Below are positions 28,691-38,272 of a stretch of 64,000 bases of DNA, piece after piece (positions within the stretch are counted from its first letter, which is position 1; each line of letters begins with the position of its first letter). The position numbers and the translations under genes were made by a program. Location of the stretch: contig MKVZ01000006.1 of the NCBI GenBank assembly GCA_001898995.1, positions 24,335 through 88,334 on the forward strand, given 5' to 3'. Origin of the DNA: Rhizobiales bacterium 63-22 (GTDB lineage Bacteria; Pseudomonadota; Alphaproteobacteria; Rhizobiales; Rhizobiaceae). Below the pieces are notes generated by a model, which was not told the origin of the DNA, did no database searches, and saw only the letters and a list, made by a program, of their open reading frames with translations.

Positions 28691-29476
28691 TCAATTTGCC
28701 TTCACCGGCGACTGGCTCGCCCAGCGAAGGATGTTTTTCCAGATCGTCGCATAACCGGGCCAGGCTACGAATTCGTTCGGCAGCCAGTGGGGGCCGATAT
28801 CCGAGGTCCAGACGACGGTGCGGCCCCTGCCGTAACTGCCGGTAACGAGCAGTGGATGCCCCCCCTCCTCCTCGGGCAGGGCTGCAAGAAGCTCGATGCC
28901 CTCACCTTCCTTGACCACCACCTCGTTTGCACCGAGAAGCAGCGGCCACTCGCCCTCGACGCCATCGAGAATCGGGTGCTCTTTCGCGCCGGTAACGACG
29001 GCCCTGAACCCGTCGGGGATTTCGAGACGATCATCATAAGGCAGGCAGGTAACGGGTAGCGCCTCTTCCACCGGCGTACGGCGCCAGCGGGCCTTGCCAT
29101 CAATGCCCTGGAAAGAAAGATAACCGCCGGCCATCACCAGCCCGCCGCCATCTCTCGTCCAGTCGCGGATAATCTTCAGGCGGTTTGCAACCGGTTTGCC
29201 ATGCAACCAGACAGCGGGTGGCAGCAGAAGTGAATTGGCTCCGATATCGGAAAGCAGGATGACGTTGTATTCCGACAGGCCTTCCAGCGTGAAAGGAAAT
29301 TTCTCAACGCAATCATGCGCCGTCATATATGTGATGTCGAACTCGTCACCCTGCAGCGCCGCCACGAGCGGCTCGGCACCCAGATGGAAGGTCACGCTGC
29401 CGAACTGGTCGAATCCCTTGTAATGGGTTGCCGAACTGACCCAGCTTTCCCCAACCAGCAAAACCTTCGTCACCAT
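28691..29476 (-). CDS. Putative glutamine amidotransferase-like protein (DUF1355-type), copy 1
   Basis: KVLLVGESWVSSATHYKGFDQFGSVTFHLGAEPL; strongly similar along its length to 34589..35359. Confidence 0.8.
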   Translation of the reverse strand: MVTKVLLVGESWVSSATHYKGFDQFGSVTFHLGAEPLVAALQGDEFDITYMTAHDCVEKFPFTLEGLSEYNVILLSDIGANSLLLPPAVWLHGKPVANRLKIIRDWTRDGGGLVMAGGYLSFQGIDGKARWRRTPVEEALPVTCLPYDDRLEIPDGFRAVVTGAKEHPILDGVEGEWPLLLGANEVVVKEGEGIELLAALPEEEGGHPLLVTGSYGRGRTVVWTSDIGPHWLPNEFVAWPGYATIWKNILRWASQSPVKAN

Positions 29477-29522
29477 GTCGTTCTCCTTTTATTTTATGTA
29501 CGGTCCATGTTGTTCTAAAAAA

Positions 29523-30701
29523 TCAACCGACCTTCGCCTCCACGGCCGATAGAAGCGCTTGCAGCTCCCCAGCGCTGGCCGTGCGGCCCTGCGCCCCTTC
29601 CGCCGTGGTCGTCAGGCTGGCGCCCACAGCGGCATGCCGTGCGGCGTCCGCCAGCGATCGGCCGTGCAGCCAAAGGCTTAAGAAGATGCCGGCAAAAGCA
29701 TCGCCGGCACCGGTGGCATCGACGCGGCTGACCGGCAGCGCCGGAACCTCGATCGGCATGCCGCCGCTCTTGCGGAAGACGACCGCGCCGAATTCGCCGA
29801 GCGTCAGCACCACGTCGCCACGCGATTTGACGCGCGCAATTGACCGACCGGCCTCCTCGATCATCGAGGCAAGTGGCGTGCGGATCGAAAAGATGTCCCG
29901 CAGCGTTTCGTCGTTGATGAAGGTGAGATCCACTTGACTGATCAGCCGGGCAAAAGCATCCGGGTTGCGCGCGCCCGCCGGCAGACCGGCCGTATGCAGG
30001 CTGACGTTCCAGCCCGCCTCGTGGAAACGGGAGATCGACGGCATCATCCGCTCGTAATGAAAGCCTTCGATATGCAGGCAGGAACGCACGGGGCCAGGCG
30101 TGATATCCAGATTGGCAGTCAGATCGATCTCGCTGAGTTCGAAAGTCTCGTGAATGATCGTACGGCTGCCATTGGCCTCGATGATCACCATCGCACGCGG
30201 CAGCCGGTTCTTGGCCGGCTGGCGGATCGGCAGCACGTTGACACCATGCGACAGAAGCTCCGCCATCGCCCACTCGCTGTCGGCATCGTCACCGACCGCC
30301 GTCGCGAGATCGATATGCAGGCCATAGGGCGTCCCAACCGCGGCGGCTGCTACGGCAAGGTTCGCCGCCGGTCCGCCGAGCGCCTTGTCGATATGGCTCG
30401 CCGCGACACGGTCGTCGCGATGCGGCAGCACCGGCACCCGGCAGAGGTAATCAACGCAGATATGGCCGACCACGAGCAGCCGCGGACTGCCCTCGGTCTT
30501 GTGCACCGTGCGCGCAGACATCATCGGCAGGGATCGCGCAAATACGCTCGGCCGATAGGCGAGCTTCTGCACGGCCTCCTGGATCTTTTCCGCCGTTTCG
30601 GCTCTGACGGGCACGGTTCCGTTCAGGAAATTGGATACCGTCCCGACCGAAACCCCGGCGGCACGCGCAACATCCGTAATGGTGGGACGGCTCTTTGTCA
30701 T
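29523..30701 (-). CDS. Fusion: N-terminal LacI-type HTH + C-terminal PfkB-family sugar kinase
   Basis: HTH PTITDVARAAGVSVGTVSNFLNGTVPVRAETAEKIQEAVQKLAYRPSVFARSL, then PRLLVVGHICVDYL...GGPAANLAVAAAAVG...VDATGAGDAFAGIF in one 392-aa ORF. Confidence 0.92.
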   Translation of the reverse strand: MTKSRPTITDVARAAGVSVGTVSNFLNGTVPVRAETAEKIQEAVQKLAYRPSVFARSLPMMSARTVHKTEGSPRLLVVGHICVDYLCRVPVLPHRDDRVAASHIDKALGGPAANLAVAAAAVGTPYGLHIDLATAVGDDADSEWAMAELLSHGVNVLPIRQPAKNRLPRAMVIIEANGSRTIIHETFELSEIDLTANLDITPGPVRSCLHIEGFHYERMMPSISRFHEAGWNVSLHTAGLPAGARNPDAFARLISQVDLTFINDETLRDIFSIRTPLASMIEEAGRSIARVKSRGDVVLTLGEFGAVVFRKSGGMPIEVPALPVSRVDATGAGDAFAGIFLSLWLHGRSLADAARHAAVGASLTTTAEGAQGRTASAGELQALLSAVEAKVG

Positions 30702-30715
30702 CGCTTCCCCAACGA

Positions 30716-30729
30716 TTGAAACGCTTCAA
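30716..30729. promoter_or_regulatory. LacI-type operator-like palindrome TTGAAACGCTTCAA
   Basis: 14 bp, central CG, one mismatched pair; 15 nt upstream of the HTH-PfkB start codon. Confidence 0.6.
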
Positions 30730-30849
30730 AGCGTAGGGATGGATTTTTCAGACGTCAAAGAAAAATTATTCCAATTAAACCCAGTATCTTCCCGAAAATG
30801 ACATGAAAGCAGGCCTTTCGTTGGTATTGAAAGCTTGGAAATGTCCGAA

Positions 30850-30864
30850 TTGAAAATATTTCAA
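30850..30864. promoter_or_regulatory. Second inverted repeat TTGAAAATATTTCAA in the same intergenic region
   Basis: 6-bp perfect arms TTGAAA/TTTCAA. Confidence 0.35.
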
Positions 30865-30882
30865 TCTATCCGCTGACTCTGT

Positions 30883-32127
30883 TCAAACCGTTTCCGATCC
30901 AGCTACACGCAAGGATGCAGCCGCCAGCACCATGCAGCCGGCAACCGCGTGGCCGGGTTCGACATATTCTTCCTCGTTATGACTCAGTCCGTCGCGGCAC
31001 GGGACGAAGATCATCGCCGCTGGAGCGACACGATTAACGAACAGCGCGTCGTGAAATGCGCCGGACAAGATCGGGCGCGTTCCGAACCCCGCTTCTCGCG
31101 CCGCGTCCTCTATCGAACTCCGCAGGTCCGCCGAAAAGCAGCAGGGCGGCATGTCGAAGGTGCGGGAGATGGCAACCGTGCAGCGCTGATAGTCGGCCTC
31201 TTTCCCGATCGTCGAAATGACCATCTGTTCGAGCGCATCCAGCCGCACGGGATCTGGATGGCGGATGTCGACCGTACAACATGCCTGCTCCGGTATGGCA
31301 TTGACCGAACCCGGTTCGACAGAGATCCGCCCGATGGTGAAGCGCGCATCCGGATCGCCGGGCATGACCGCACCATAGAGTGCGGCAAGTGCCGTAGTGA
31401 GAGCGCGTAGCGGGTCACGTCGATAGGGCAGCCCCGTCGTGCCGGCATGCGCGGTCTGGCCGGAAACGGTGACGTTGAGCCAGCGGGTTCCCTGAATACC
31501 GCTGACAATACCGATCGGAACGCCGTCGGCTTCGAGCGACGGGCCCTGCTCGATATGCACCTCGAAATATGCATGGACGGGAAAGCCGAGTGGCAGCATC
31601 TGCGCCTCCGGCAGGCTGTCGAGCGTGACCGCCAGTTCGCTGGCAAAGGCAGCGCCATCGGTCGCCCGCTTATCGTGCCATTCGGCCGGAATCTCCCCAG
31701 ACGCAAATGCCATCGATCCCATGCAGCCGGGCGCGAAGCGGCAGCCTTCTTCATTTGTCCAGGCGACGACGACGATCGGCCGCCGGGTCTTGATACCCGC
31801 ATCTTCGAGGCTTTCCAGAACTTCGAAGGCCGACAGCGTGCCGAGCGCACCATCGAAGCGCCCCCCGCTCGGCTGGCTGTCGAGATGGCTGCCGATCACC
31901 AGCGGCGGAAGCGCGTCGTTCAGCCCGGAACGACGGATGAAAAGATTGGCCATCGGGTCCTGAAAGATGGCAAAGCCCCGCTGCTGCGCGAGCTTGGCCA
32001 GCAGGCGCCGCGCCTGCCGGTCGCCATCCGTCAGCGCCTGGCGATTGACGCCGCCCTTCCGGGTGGCACCGATTGCCGCAAAAGTCTCGAGTCTGCCATG
32101 CAGACGATTGCGGTCGATCTCGATCAT
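30883..32127 (-). CDS. M20 family Zn-dependent hydrolase (N-carbamoyl-amino acid hydrolase/allantoate amidohydrolase-like)
   Basis: GSHLDSQPSGGRFDGALGTLSAFEVLE, VAWTNEEGCRFAPGCMGS, YFEVHIEQGPSLE. Confidence 0.93.
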   Translation of the reverse strand: MIEIDRNRLHGRLETFAAIGATRKGGVNRQALTDGDRQARRLLAKLAQQRGFAIFQDPMANLFIRRSGLNDALPPLVIGSHLDSQPSGGRFDGALGTLSAFEVLESLEDAGIKTRRPIVVVAWTNEEGCRFAPGCMGSMAFASGEIPAEWHDKRATDGAAFASELAVTLDSLPEAQMLPLGFPVHAYFEVHIEQGPSLEADGVPIGIVSGIQGTRWLNVTVSGQTAHAGTTGLPYRRDPLRALTTALAALYGAVMPGDPDARFTIGRISVEPGSVNAIPEQACCTVDIRHPDPVRLDALEQMVISTIGKEADYQRCTVAISRTFDMPPCCFSADLRSSIEDAAREAGFGTRPILSGAFHDALFVNRVAPAAMIFVPCRDGLSHNEEEYVEPGHAVAGCMVLAAASLRVAGSETV

Positions 32128-32783
32128 GCTTTTTTTCCTCTGAGATAGGGGGCGTCGTGGAAAGCGATCTCAAGCGCCTGCACATGATCGAAAATGCCAC
32201 TCAGGCGCGATCGCTCCTCAGGGTTCATGTTCTCGCCAGCCGCGTCGAGTTCCGCCTTCAGCCAGAGCGCTTGCGTAGCAAAATCCTGATGTACATGAAA
32301 ATCCACCCACTCTTTCAGCAGGGGATCGCTGATAGGATTGCGTGCAGCCTCCTTCGACCATGTCCAGTACATCCACTCGGCAGCAAACATCGCCGCGACC
32401 GTATCGAGATAACCGCCCTCACGGGCGATCGAAAGCATCCCGTTCCGGAACGCCGCGACCTCGGGACGTGAAGTGTCGAAGGCTTCGGGATCTATGCCCC
32501 GTTCGGCAAATGTCTTCTCGAAATAGGCGATCTGCTGGTTGGCGAGCGCATCCAGCACGCCGATCAGCCAGCGCTTCTGTTCGATCGTCCCGGCAGTCGC
32601 TGTCGCAAAGGCGAAGATCGAGATCGCCGTATCGACGAAGGCGCCTTCGAAAACGAGATAACGTTCAAATACCTCGACCGGCAACCGGTCGGCCTTGATG
32701 TCCTCGACAAAACGGTGATTCACCATTGCGTCGAAAACGGCCTTGTTCTCGCGAAGGATCTGTTCGGAAAGCGTCTCGCTCAT
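32124..32783 (-). CDS. TenA/PqqC family protein
   Basis: 219 aa helical, RYLVFEGAFVDTAISIFAFATATAG, AAEWMYWTWSKEAARNP, WVDFHVHQDF. Confidence 0.82.
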   Translation of the reverse strand: MSETLSEQILRENKAVFDAMVNHRFVEDIKADRLPVEVFERYLVFEGAFVDTAISIFAFATATAGTIEQKRWLIGVLDALANQQIAYFEKTFAERGIDPEAFDTSRPEVAAFRNGMLSIAREGGYLDTVAAMFAAEWMYWTWSKEAARNPISDPLLKEWVDFHVHQDFATQALWLKAELDAAGENMNPEERSRLSGIFDHVQALEIAFHDAPYLRGKKA

Positions 32784-32784
32784 C

Positions 32785-33627
32785 TCAGCCCTCCAGCGCC
32801 GGGCGCGCCGCTTTGACGAAGGCCTTGACCCGGGCCAACTCGACCGGGTTCCACCAGACGCCGCCCGCCTTTAGCGACGAAGCGACGATAACGCCGCTGG
32901 TGCGCTTCAGAATCTCGACGATATTGTCCTTTGTGACGCCGGAGCCGACCAGAAGCGGCAGATGCGTCGCGGCACCGATCGTCTCGATCTCCTCGACCGT
33001 AGCCGAATTGCCAGTGCGCTGGCCGGTAGCGATCACGGCATCGGCGTCGAAAAAGGCGAGATCCCGGGTCAGTTCCTCGATCGTACGGTCGGCCGTGATC
33101 GCGTGCGCTCCATGCTTTACATGGCTGTCGGCGAAGATTTTGATGTGTTCGGCACGCAGCAGAGAGCGGTACCGCATCGCTTCAGCCGCCCGGCCCTCCA
33201 TGAAGCCTTCGTTCGCGACATAGGCATTGGCCCACTGGTTGACCCGGATGAATTTCGCGCCGCTCGCCATGGCGGTCGCGATCGCGGGAACTGGCGCATT
33301 GGCAAGCACGTTGATGCCGAGCGGAATGCCCGTCGAGCGCGCAATACGGTCCGTCATCACAGCCATGAAGGCGGCGGTTTCCGGGCCGATATCCTCGGGC
33401 TTGGAAAAGGGAATATCACCATGGTTCTCGATGATCAGGCCATGCATGCCGCCTTCGATCAATGCCTCGGCATCACGCATGCCCGCATCATAGATCGTGT
33501 CCATCGCAGCACAGCGATAGCGCGGCGCGCCAGGAAAGGGCAGGCAATGGATCATACCGATCAACGCCTTGTCAGTGCCGAATATTTCCCTTATGGCGCT
33601 TGAATTGTTATCCGATATCGTCTGCAT
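32785..33627 (-). CDS. BtpA/SgcQ family TIM-barrel protein
   Basis: Likely start MQTISDNN with AAGGG upstream; LIGMIHCLPFPGAPRY, GMHGLIIENHGDIPF, LLVGSGVTKDNI. Confidence 0.88.
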   Translation of the reverse strand: MQTISDNNSSAIREIFGTDKALIGMIHCLPFPGAPRYRCAAMDTIYDAGMRDAEALIEGGMHGLIIENHGDIPFSKPEDIGPETAAFMAVMTDRIARSTGIPLGINVLANAPVPAIATAMASGAKFIRVNQWANAYVANEGFMEGRAAEAMRYRSLLRAEHIKIFADSHVKHGAHAITADRTIEELTRDLAFFDADAVIATGQRTGNSATVEEIETIGAATHLPLLVGSGVTKDNIVEILKRTSGVIVASSLKAGGVWWNPVELARVKAFVKAARPALEG

Positions 33628-33652
33628 TTCATTCCCTTTCCAAAGGCCAGCC

Positions 33653-34564
33653 ATGCCTGCCCAAATACGTGCTCATGTCATCGGCAACGTCGCCGTCGAC
33701 GAAATAATCTCCGTATCAACCATGCCGGAAGCCGGAGCTTCGATCCTTGGGCGCGAAGAAACGCGCGACCTCGGCGGCAAGGGTGCGAACCAGGCCGTGG
33801 TCATGGCCCGCACCGGCCTGCCCACCACCCTCGTCGCGGCTGTGGGCGCGGATTTCCGCGCCCAGACCATTCGCGATCAGCTTGCGCCGGAACCCCTCGA
33901 GGCAAGGCTCGTTACGCTTGCCGGTCGTTCCAGCGACTTCTCCATCATTTTTACCTCGCCGGATGGCGAAAACGCCATCATCACCACCACTGATTCCGCC
34001 GGCTCGCTGACGCCGGAAGAGGCAATCGCGACGCTGGAAACGGCCGTTGCAGGCGACCTCCTCGTCCTGCAGGGCAACCTTGCCGAGGCGACCACACGCA
34101 GCCTGCTCGAAGAGGCGCGGTACCGCGGTATCATAACCGCCTTCAACCCCTCGCCGCTGCGGCCCTATTTCACCGACCTATGGCCGCTGGTCGACATCGC
34201 CTTCCTCAATCGCGGAGAGGCGCAAAGCCTGACCGGTTCGTCCGACGCGGCAGCGACCGAGCGCCTCATACAGTCCGGCGTGCGTCACGTCGTGCTTACG
34301 CTCGGCGGTGACGGCGCCCTGCTGGCGGGCCGCGATGCGGCGATTGCCACCATTCCAGCCGTTGCCGCGAAGGCCATAGACACGACCGGCGCCGGCGATA
34401 CGTTCATGGCAGTTGCCCTCGCATCCGCCGCTTTGCGCGGCGTCGAACCCGACATTCGCGCTATCGGCCATGCAGCAACCGCCGCGGCACTTACTGTCAG
34501 CCGCCGCGGGACCCGCTCCGCATTCCCCACCGGCGACGAATTGCGGGCGATCCTGGCACGCTGA
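33653..34564 (+). CDS. PfkB family carbohydrate kinase (ribokinase-like)
   Basis: Start MPAQIRAHVIGNVAVDEII; LGGKGANQAVVMARTG, DTTGAGDTFMAVALA. Confidence 0.92.
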   Translation: MPAQIRAHVIGNVAVDEIISVSTMPEAGASILGREETRDLGGKGANQAVVMARTGLPTTLVAAVGADFRAQTIRDQLAPEPLEARLVTLAGRSSDFSIIFTSPDGENAIITTTDSAGSLTPEEAIATLETAVAGDLLVLQGNLAEATTRSLLEEARYRGIITAFNPSPLRPYFTDLWPLVDIAFLNRGEAQSLTGSSDAAATERLIQSGVRHVVLTLGGDGALLAGRDAAIATIPAVAAKAIDTTGAGDTFMAVALASAALRGVEPDIRAIGHAATAAALTVSRRGTRSAFPTGDELRAILAR

Positions 34565-34588
34565 AGCGGGACATAGTCCGCCGCAGTC

Positions 34589-35359
34589 TCAGCGTGCCTC
34601 GCTCAGCCAGCCCAGAATATTCTTCCAGAGGCGGCCGTAGCCTTCCCATTCGCAGAATGCCGGCGACAGCCAGTGCGGGCCGATGTCAGACGTCCAGGCC
34701 GCGCTGCGACCCTTTCCGAAAGCACCGGTGACCAGCAGCGGGTGTCCACCCTGATCCTCCGGCAGGCGCGCTACCACCTCGACATCGGCGCGTTGGCGAA
34801 CCTCAACCTCGTTGACACCCAGCAGCAAAGGCCATTCGCCGCCCAACCCCGTGACCGTCGGATGATCCACCTTGGTAATGACAGCCGTCGCCCCTTCCGG
34901 AATCTCGATGCGGTCGTCATAGGGGAGACAGGTGACCGGCAACACATCCTCGACCGCGGTACGGCGCCAGCGCGCCTTGCCGTCGATACCCTGAAAGGAG
35001 AAGTAGCCGCCGACCATCAGCAGGCCCCCGCCCTTCTCCACCCATGCCTTGATCAGCTTGAGGCGGTTGGGCACGGTCTTCGAATGCAGCCAGACTGCCG
35101 GCGGGAGAAGCAGCGAATTGGCCCCGATATCGGAGAGAATGATCACGTCATAAGCCTCGAGCCCCTCCATCTCGAAAGGAAACTTCTCAACTGCCTCGTG
35201 TGCCGGCATGTAGGTGAGCTCGTATTCGCTTCCTTCCAGCGCCTTTACCAGTGGTTCGGCACCGAGATGGAAGGTGACGCTGCCGAACTGGTCGAAGCCT
35301 TTGTAGTGAATGGCGGAGCTGACCCAGCTCTCACCGACGAGAAGGACTTTTTTGGTCAT
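34589..35359 (-). CDS. Putative glutamine amidotransferase-like protein (DUF1355-type), copy 2
   Basis: Start MTKKVLLVGESWVSS; paralogous to 28691..29476. Confidence 0.8.
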   Translation of the reverse strand: MTKKVLLVGESWVSSAIHYKGFDQFGSVTFHLGAEPLVKALEGSEYELTYMPAHEAVEKFPFEMEGLEAYDVIILSDIGANSLLLPPAVWLHSKTVPNRLKLIKAWVEKGGGLLMVGGYFSFQGIDGKARWRRTAVEDVLPVTCLPYDDRIEIPEGATAVITKVDHPTVTGLGGEWPLLLGVNEVEVRQRADVEVVARLPEDQGGHPLLVTGAFGKGRSAAWTSDIGPHWLSPAFCEWEGYGRLWKNILGWLSEAR

Positions 35360-35389
35360 GTCGTTTCCATTTCTATGTCGTCTGGGCAT

Positions 35390-36460
35390 TCAGGCCTTGG
35401 CCTCGAACACAGATCTCGGATTGTCGCGCATCAGGATGTCCAGATGAGCATCCGAGAGCCCGTGGCGCTTGAGTCGCGGCAGGAAGTGCTTGAGAATATA
35501 GGCATATCCATTGCCGCCATATCTGGTCAGCATCATCTTCAGGAAGACGTCGTGCGAAAGCAGGATCTGATCGATATGGCCATGTTCGATCAGTTTGACG
35601 ATCGCCCGCGCCGCCTCTTCATCGCTCGGGCACTGAACCTGCTGATCTGCATAAAAGAAATCCATGCCGATCATGTCGTATTCGAGAAAGGCACCGCGCG
35701 CGGCAAGTTCGCTCTGATAGGCAAGATCGTCATGCGACGGGTTCATGTGGCACAGCACGGTATGGCACAGATCGGCGCCCTCTATCGCGGTGATATCGAG
35801 AACCTTGTGGCCCAGGCGAAACCAGCCCGGCAGATGCACCATCAGTGGCAAACCGGTCCGGACCTGCGCTCTTGCGGCCGCCCTGAGTGACTTCTCCTCC
35901 TGATCGGTGAAATCGGGGGAGATACCGATCTCGCCGATCAGCCCGACCTTGATGTCCGTCCCGTCGACACCGACCGTCGCCTCATGGACGATTTCGTCGG
36001 CAATCTGGTCGATCGTCATCGATGCCACCTTGGCCGGGTGCGAGGAGCCGAGATAATAGCCGGCGCCCATGATGATGTTGAGGCCGGAAGCCTGAGATAT
36101 GCGTTTGAGGGCGCGCGGATTGCGGCCAATGCCCTGGCAGGTCGGCTCGACGACCGTATGCCCGCCATGTTTCGCAAAATCCTTGAGTTCGACGATCGCC
36201 AGCGGTTCGTCATCCAGCGTGATATTGTGCCTGTTTACGAAAGGATCCTGATGCAACTCGCCGAGGATCTCGATGCAGACAAAACTGTCGGCGAGATATT
36301 GCCGCTCCGGCGTCTTCGGCGCGTGCCACCAGCAGCGGCAATCGTTGAGGATGTGTTCGTGCATCAGGGTCAGGCCAAGATCGGCGACCGGAATCGGACC
36401 GCCAACTGTCATGACCTTGCCGGATCGCAGATGGCCTGGTGAAAGCGCGCCTGTCGCCAT
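35390..36460 (-). CDS. Phosphotriesterase-like metal-dependent hydrolase/lactonase
   Basis: LTLMHEHILND, VVEPTCQGIGRNP, GEIGIS, LPLMVHLPG, ILLSHDVFLK. Confidence 0.9.
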   Translation of the reverse strand: MATGALSPGHLRSGKVMTVGGPIPVADLGLTLMHEHILNDCRCWWHAPKTPERQYLADSFVCIEILGELHQDPFVNRHNITLDDEPLAIVELKDFAKHGGHTVVEPTCQGIGRNPRALKRISQASGLNIIMGAGYYLGSSHPAKVASMTIDQIADEIVHEATVGVDGTDIKVGLIGEIGISPDFTDQEEKSLRAAARAQVRTGLPLMVHLPGWFRLGHKVLDITAIEGADLCHTVLCHMNPSHDDLAYQSELAARGAFLEYDMIGMDFFYADQQVQCPSDEEAARAIVKLIEHGHIDQILLSHDVFLKMMLTRYGGNGYAYILKHFLPRLKRHGLSDAHLDILMRDNPRSVFEAKA

Positions 36461-36461
36461 G

Positions 36462-37466
36462 TCAGCCTTTCCTCTTGCGGATGAACCGGAAATTGGCGCT
36501 AAAGATGCGGGTGTTCAGCCAGATGGCGATCAGGATGATCGCGCCCGTGACGATCTGGGTGAAGAATGGCGAAATGTGCATCAGGATCAGCCCGTTGCCG
36601 ATAACCGCGATGGTCATCGTTCCGAGAACCGTGCCTATCATCGTGCCGCGACCGCCGGTCAGCGAGGTGCCGCCGAGTACCACGGCTGCAATCACCTGCA
36701 GCTCGAAGCCAACCGCCGCATTCGACGAGCCGGAACCGAGGCGTGCGGCAATCAACAGGCCGGCAAGCGCCGAGGCGACGCCCGAGACCAGATAGACCGA
36801 AGCGACGATCCATTTCGCCGGCATGCCGACCCGCCGCGCCGCCTCCATGTTGGAGCCGACGGCAACGACCTGGCGCCCATATTTGGTTACGGCCATGATG
36901 ACGTAACCGACGACGGCGACGAGGATTGCGATCAGTGCCGGAACCGGAAAGCTACCTATCTCGCCGCGACCCAGGAAGAAAAAGCCGGGAACGTTGTTGA
37001 TCGGAATCGAATAACCCTGCGTCAGATAAAGCGCAAGACCACGAAGGATCGAAAGCCCGGCAAGCGTGACGATGAAGGCGGGAATGCCCTGATAGGCGAC
37101 GAACCAGCCCTGCATCAGGCCGACGACCCCGCCCAAGAGGAGCATGCCGATTGACACGACCGGCCAGGGCAAGCCAGTGGCAAGCGTGATCGCGGCAACC
37201 GCATTGATCAGTGCCACAGTCGAGCCCACGGAGAGGTCGATACCTCCGGTCAGGATGACAAGCGTCATGGCAACCGCGACGACCAGGATGGGAGCTGCCT
37301 GCCGGACGATGTTGAGGAGATTGCCCGCAGTCATGAAGGTCGTGGTCGTCAGCGAGAAGAACACGAGGCAAAGGATAAAGAAGAAGGCGATGGAAAGGAC
37401 CTGGGCATGTTCGTTGAAAAAATCAGCGGAGGCAGATCCCTTGGCGCGTTCGGTATAGGTGGTCAA
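36462..37466 (-). CDS. CUT2 sugar ABC transporter permease
   Basis: TGGIDLSVGSTVALI, AAVVLGGTSLTGGRGTMIGT. Confidence 0.93.
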   Translation of the reverse strand: MTTYTERAKGSASADFFNEHAQVLSIAFFFILCLVFFSLTTTTFMTAGNLLNIVRQAAPILVVAVAMTLVILTGGIDLSVGSTVALINAVAAITLATGLPWPVVSIGMLLLGGVVGLMQGWFVAYQGIPAFIVTLAGLSILRGLALYLTQGYSIPINNVPGFFFLGRGEIGSFPVPALIAILVAVVGYVIMAVTKYGRQVVAVGSNMEAARRVGMPAKWIVASVYLVSGVASALAGLLIAARLGSGSSNAAVGFELQVIAAVVLGGTSLTGGRGTMIGTVLGTMTIAVIGNGLILMHISPFFTQIVTGAIILIAIWLNTRIFSANFRFIRKRKG

Positions 37467-38272
37467 TGTCTCTCTCCCCCGACGATGAGTTTGACGAGAT
37501 CTTCCAGATCGGTCTTGCCGATATCGCGTTCCGCGACCTTTGTGCCTTCGTACATGACCGCGATCCGGTCGCAGACCCTGAACAGGTCCTGAAGGCGGTG
37601 CGTGATGAGTACGACCGAGACACCCTTCGCCTTGACACGATTGATCAACGCCAGCACGGCCTCGACCTCCGCCACGGCGAGCGCGGACGTCGGCTCGTCC
37701 ATGATCAGGACCCTGGGATTGAAGGAGGCCGCACGGGCAATCGCGATTGCCTGCCGCTGGCCGCCCGACAGCTTTTCGACCTTGGCGGACAGGCGCGGAA
37801 TACGGATTTCCAGAGCATCCAGCATCTTGCGTGCTTCTTCCACCATCCGGGCACGATCGAGAAACGGTCCCCTGGTCAATTCACGACCAAGAAACAGATT
37901 GCCAACGACATCCACGTGGTCGCAGAGGCTAAGGTCCTGGAAGACCATCTCGATATGGCGGTCGCGGGCATCCGCCGGCCCGGAGAGGCGCACTTCCTCG
38001 CCCTCGAGCGAGATGTTTCCGTCGTCCGGCAAATAGGTGCCGGAAATGATCTTGGTCAGCGTTGACTTGCCAGCCGCATTGTCTCCGACCAGACCGAGAC
38101 ATTCGCCCGGGTAGAGATCGAGATCGACGCCGCGCAGCGCCTGATGCGAGCCGAATGTTTTCCTGATCCCCCGCAGCGACACTGCGGGTACGGATGCAGG
38201 TGTGCTCGAAAGCTGCAGGGAGGCTGTCGCCTCCCCGGCCCCGGCTTGGTTCAACCGGTTGTCTTCGATCAT
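37463..38272 (-). CDS. Sugar ABC transporter ATP-binding protein (single-domain)
   Basis: Likely start MIEDNRLNQAG; GDNAAGKSTLTKIISG, KLSGGQRQAIAIARA. Confidence 0.92.
   Translation of the reverse strand: MIEDNRLNQAGAGEATASLQLSSTPASVPAVSLRGIRKTFGSHQALRGVDLDLYPGECLGLVGDNAAGKSTLTKIISGTYLPDDGNISLEGEEVRLSGPADARDRHIEMVFQDLSLCDHVDVVGNLFLGRELTRGPFLDRARMVEEARKMLDALEIRIPRLSAKVEKLSGGQRQAIAIARAASFNPRVLIMDEPTSALAVAEVEAVLALINRVKAKGVSVVLITHRLQDLFRVCDRIAVMYEGTKVAERDIGKTDLEDLVKLIVGGERH

Noticed and set aside
32785-33627. Photosystem I biogenesis factor (BtpA)
   Set aside because: Family-name carry-over; the catabolic neighbourhood and absence of photosynthesis genes argue for an SgcQ-like metabolic role.
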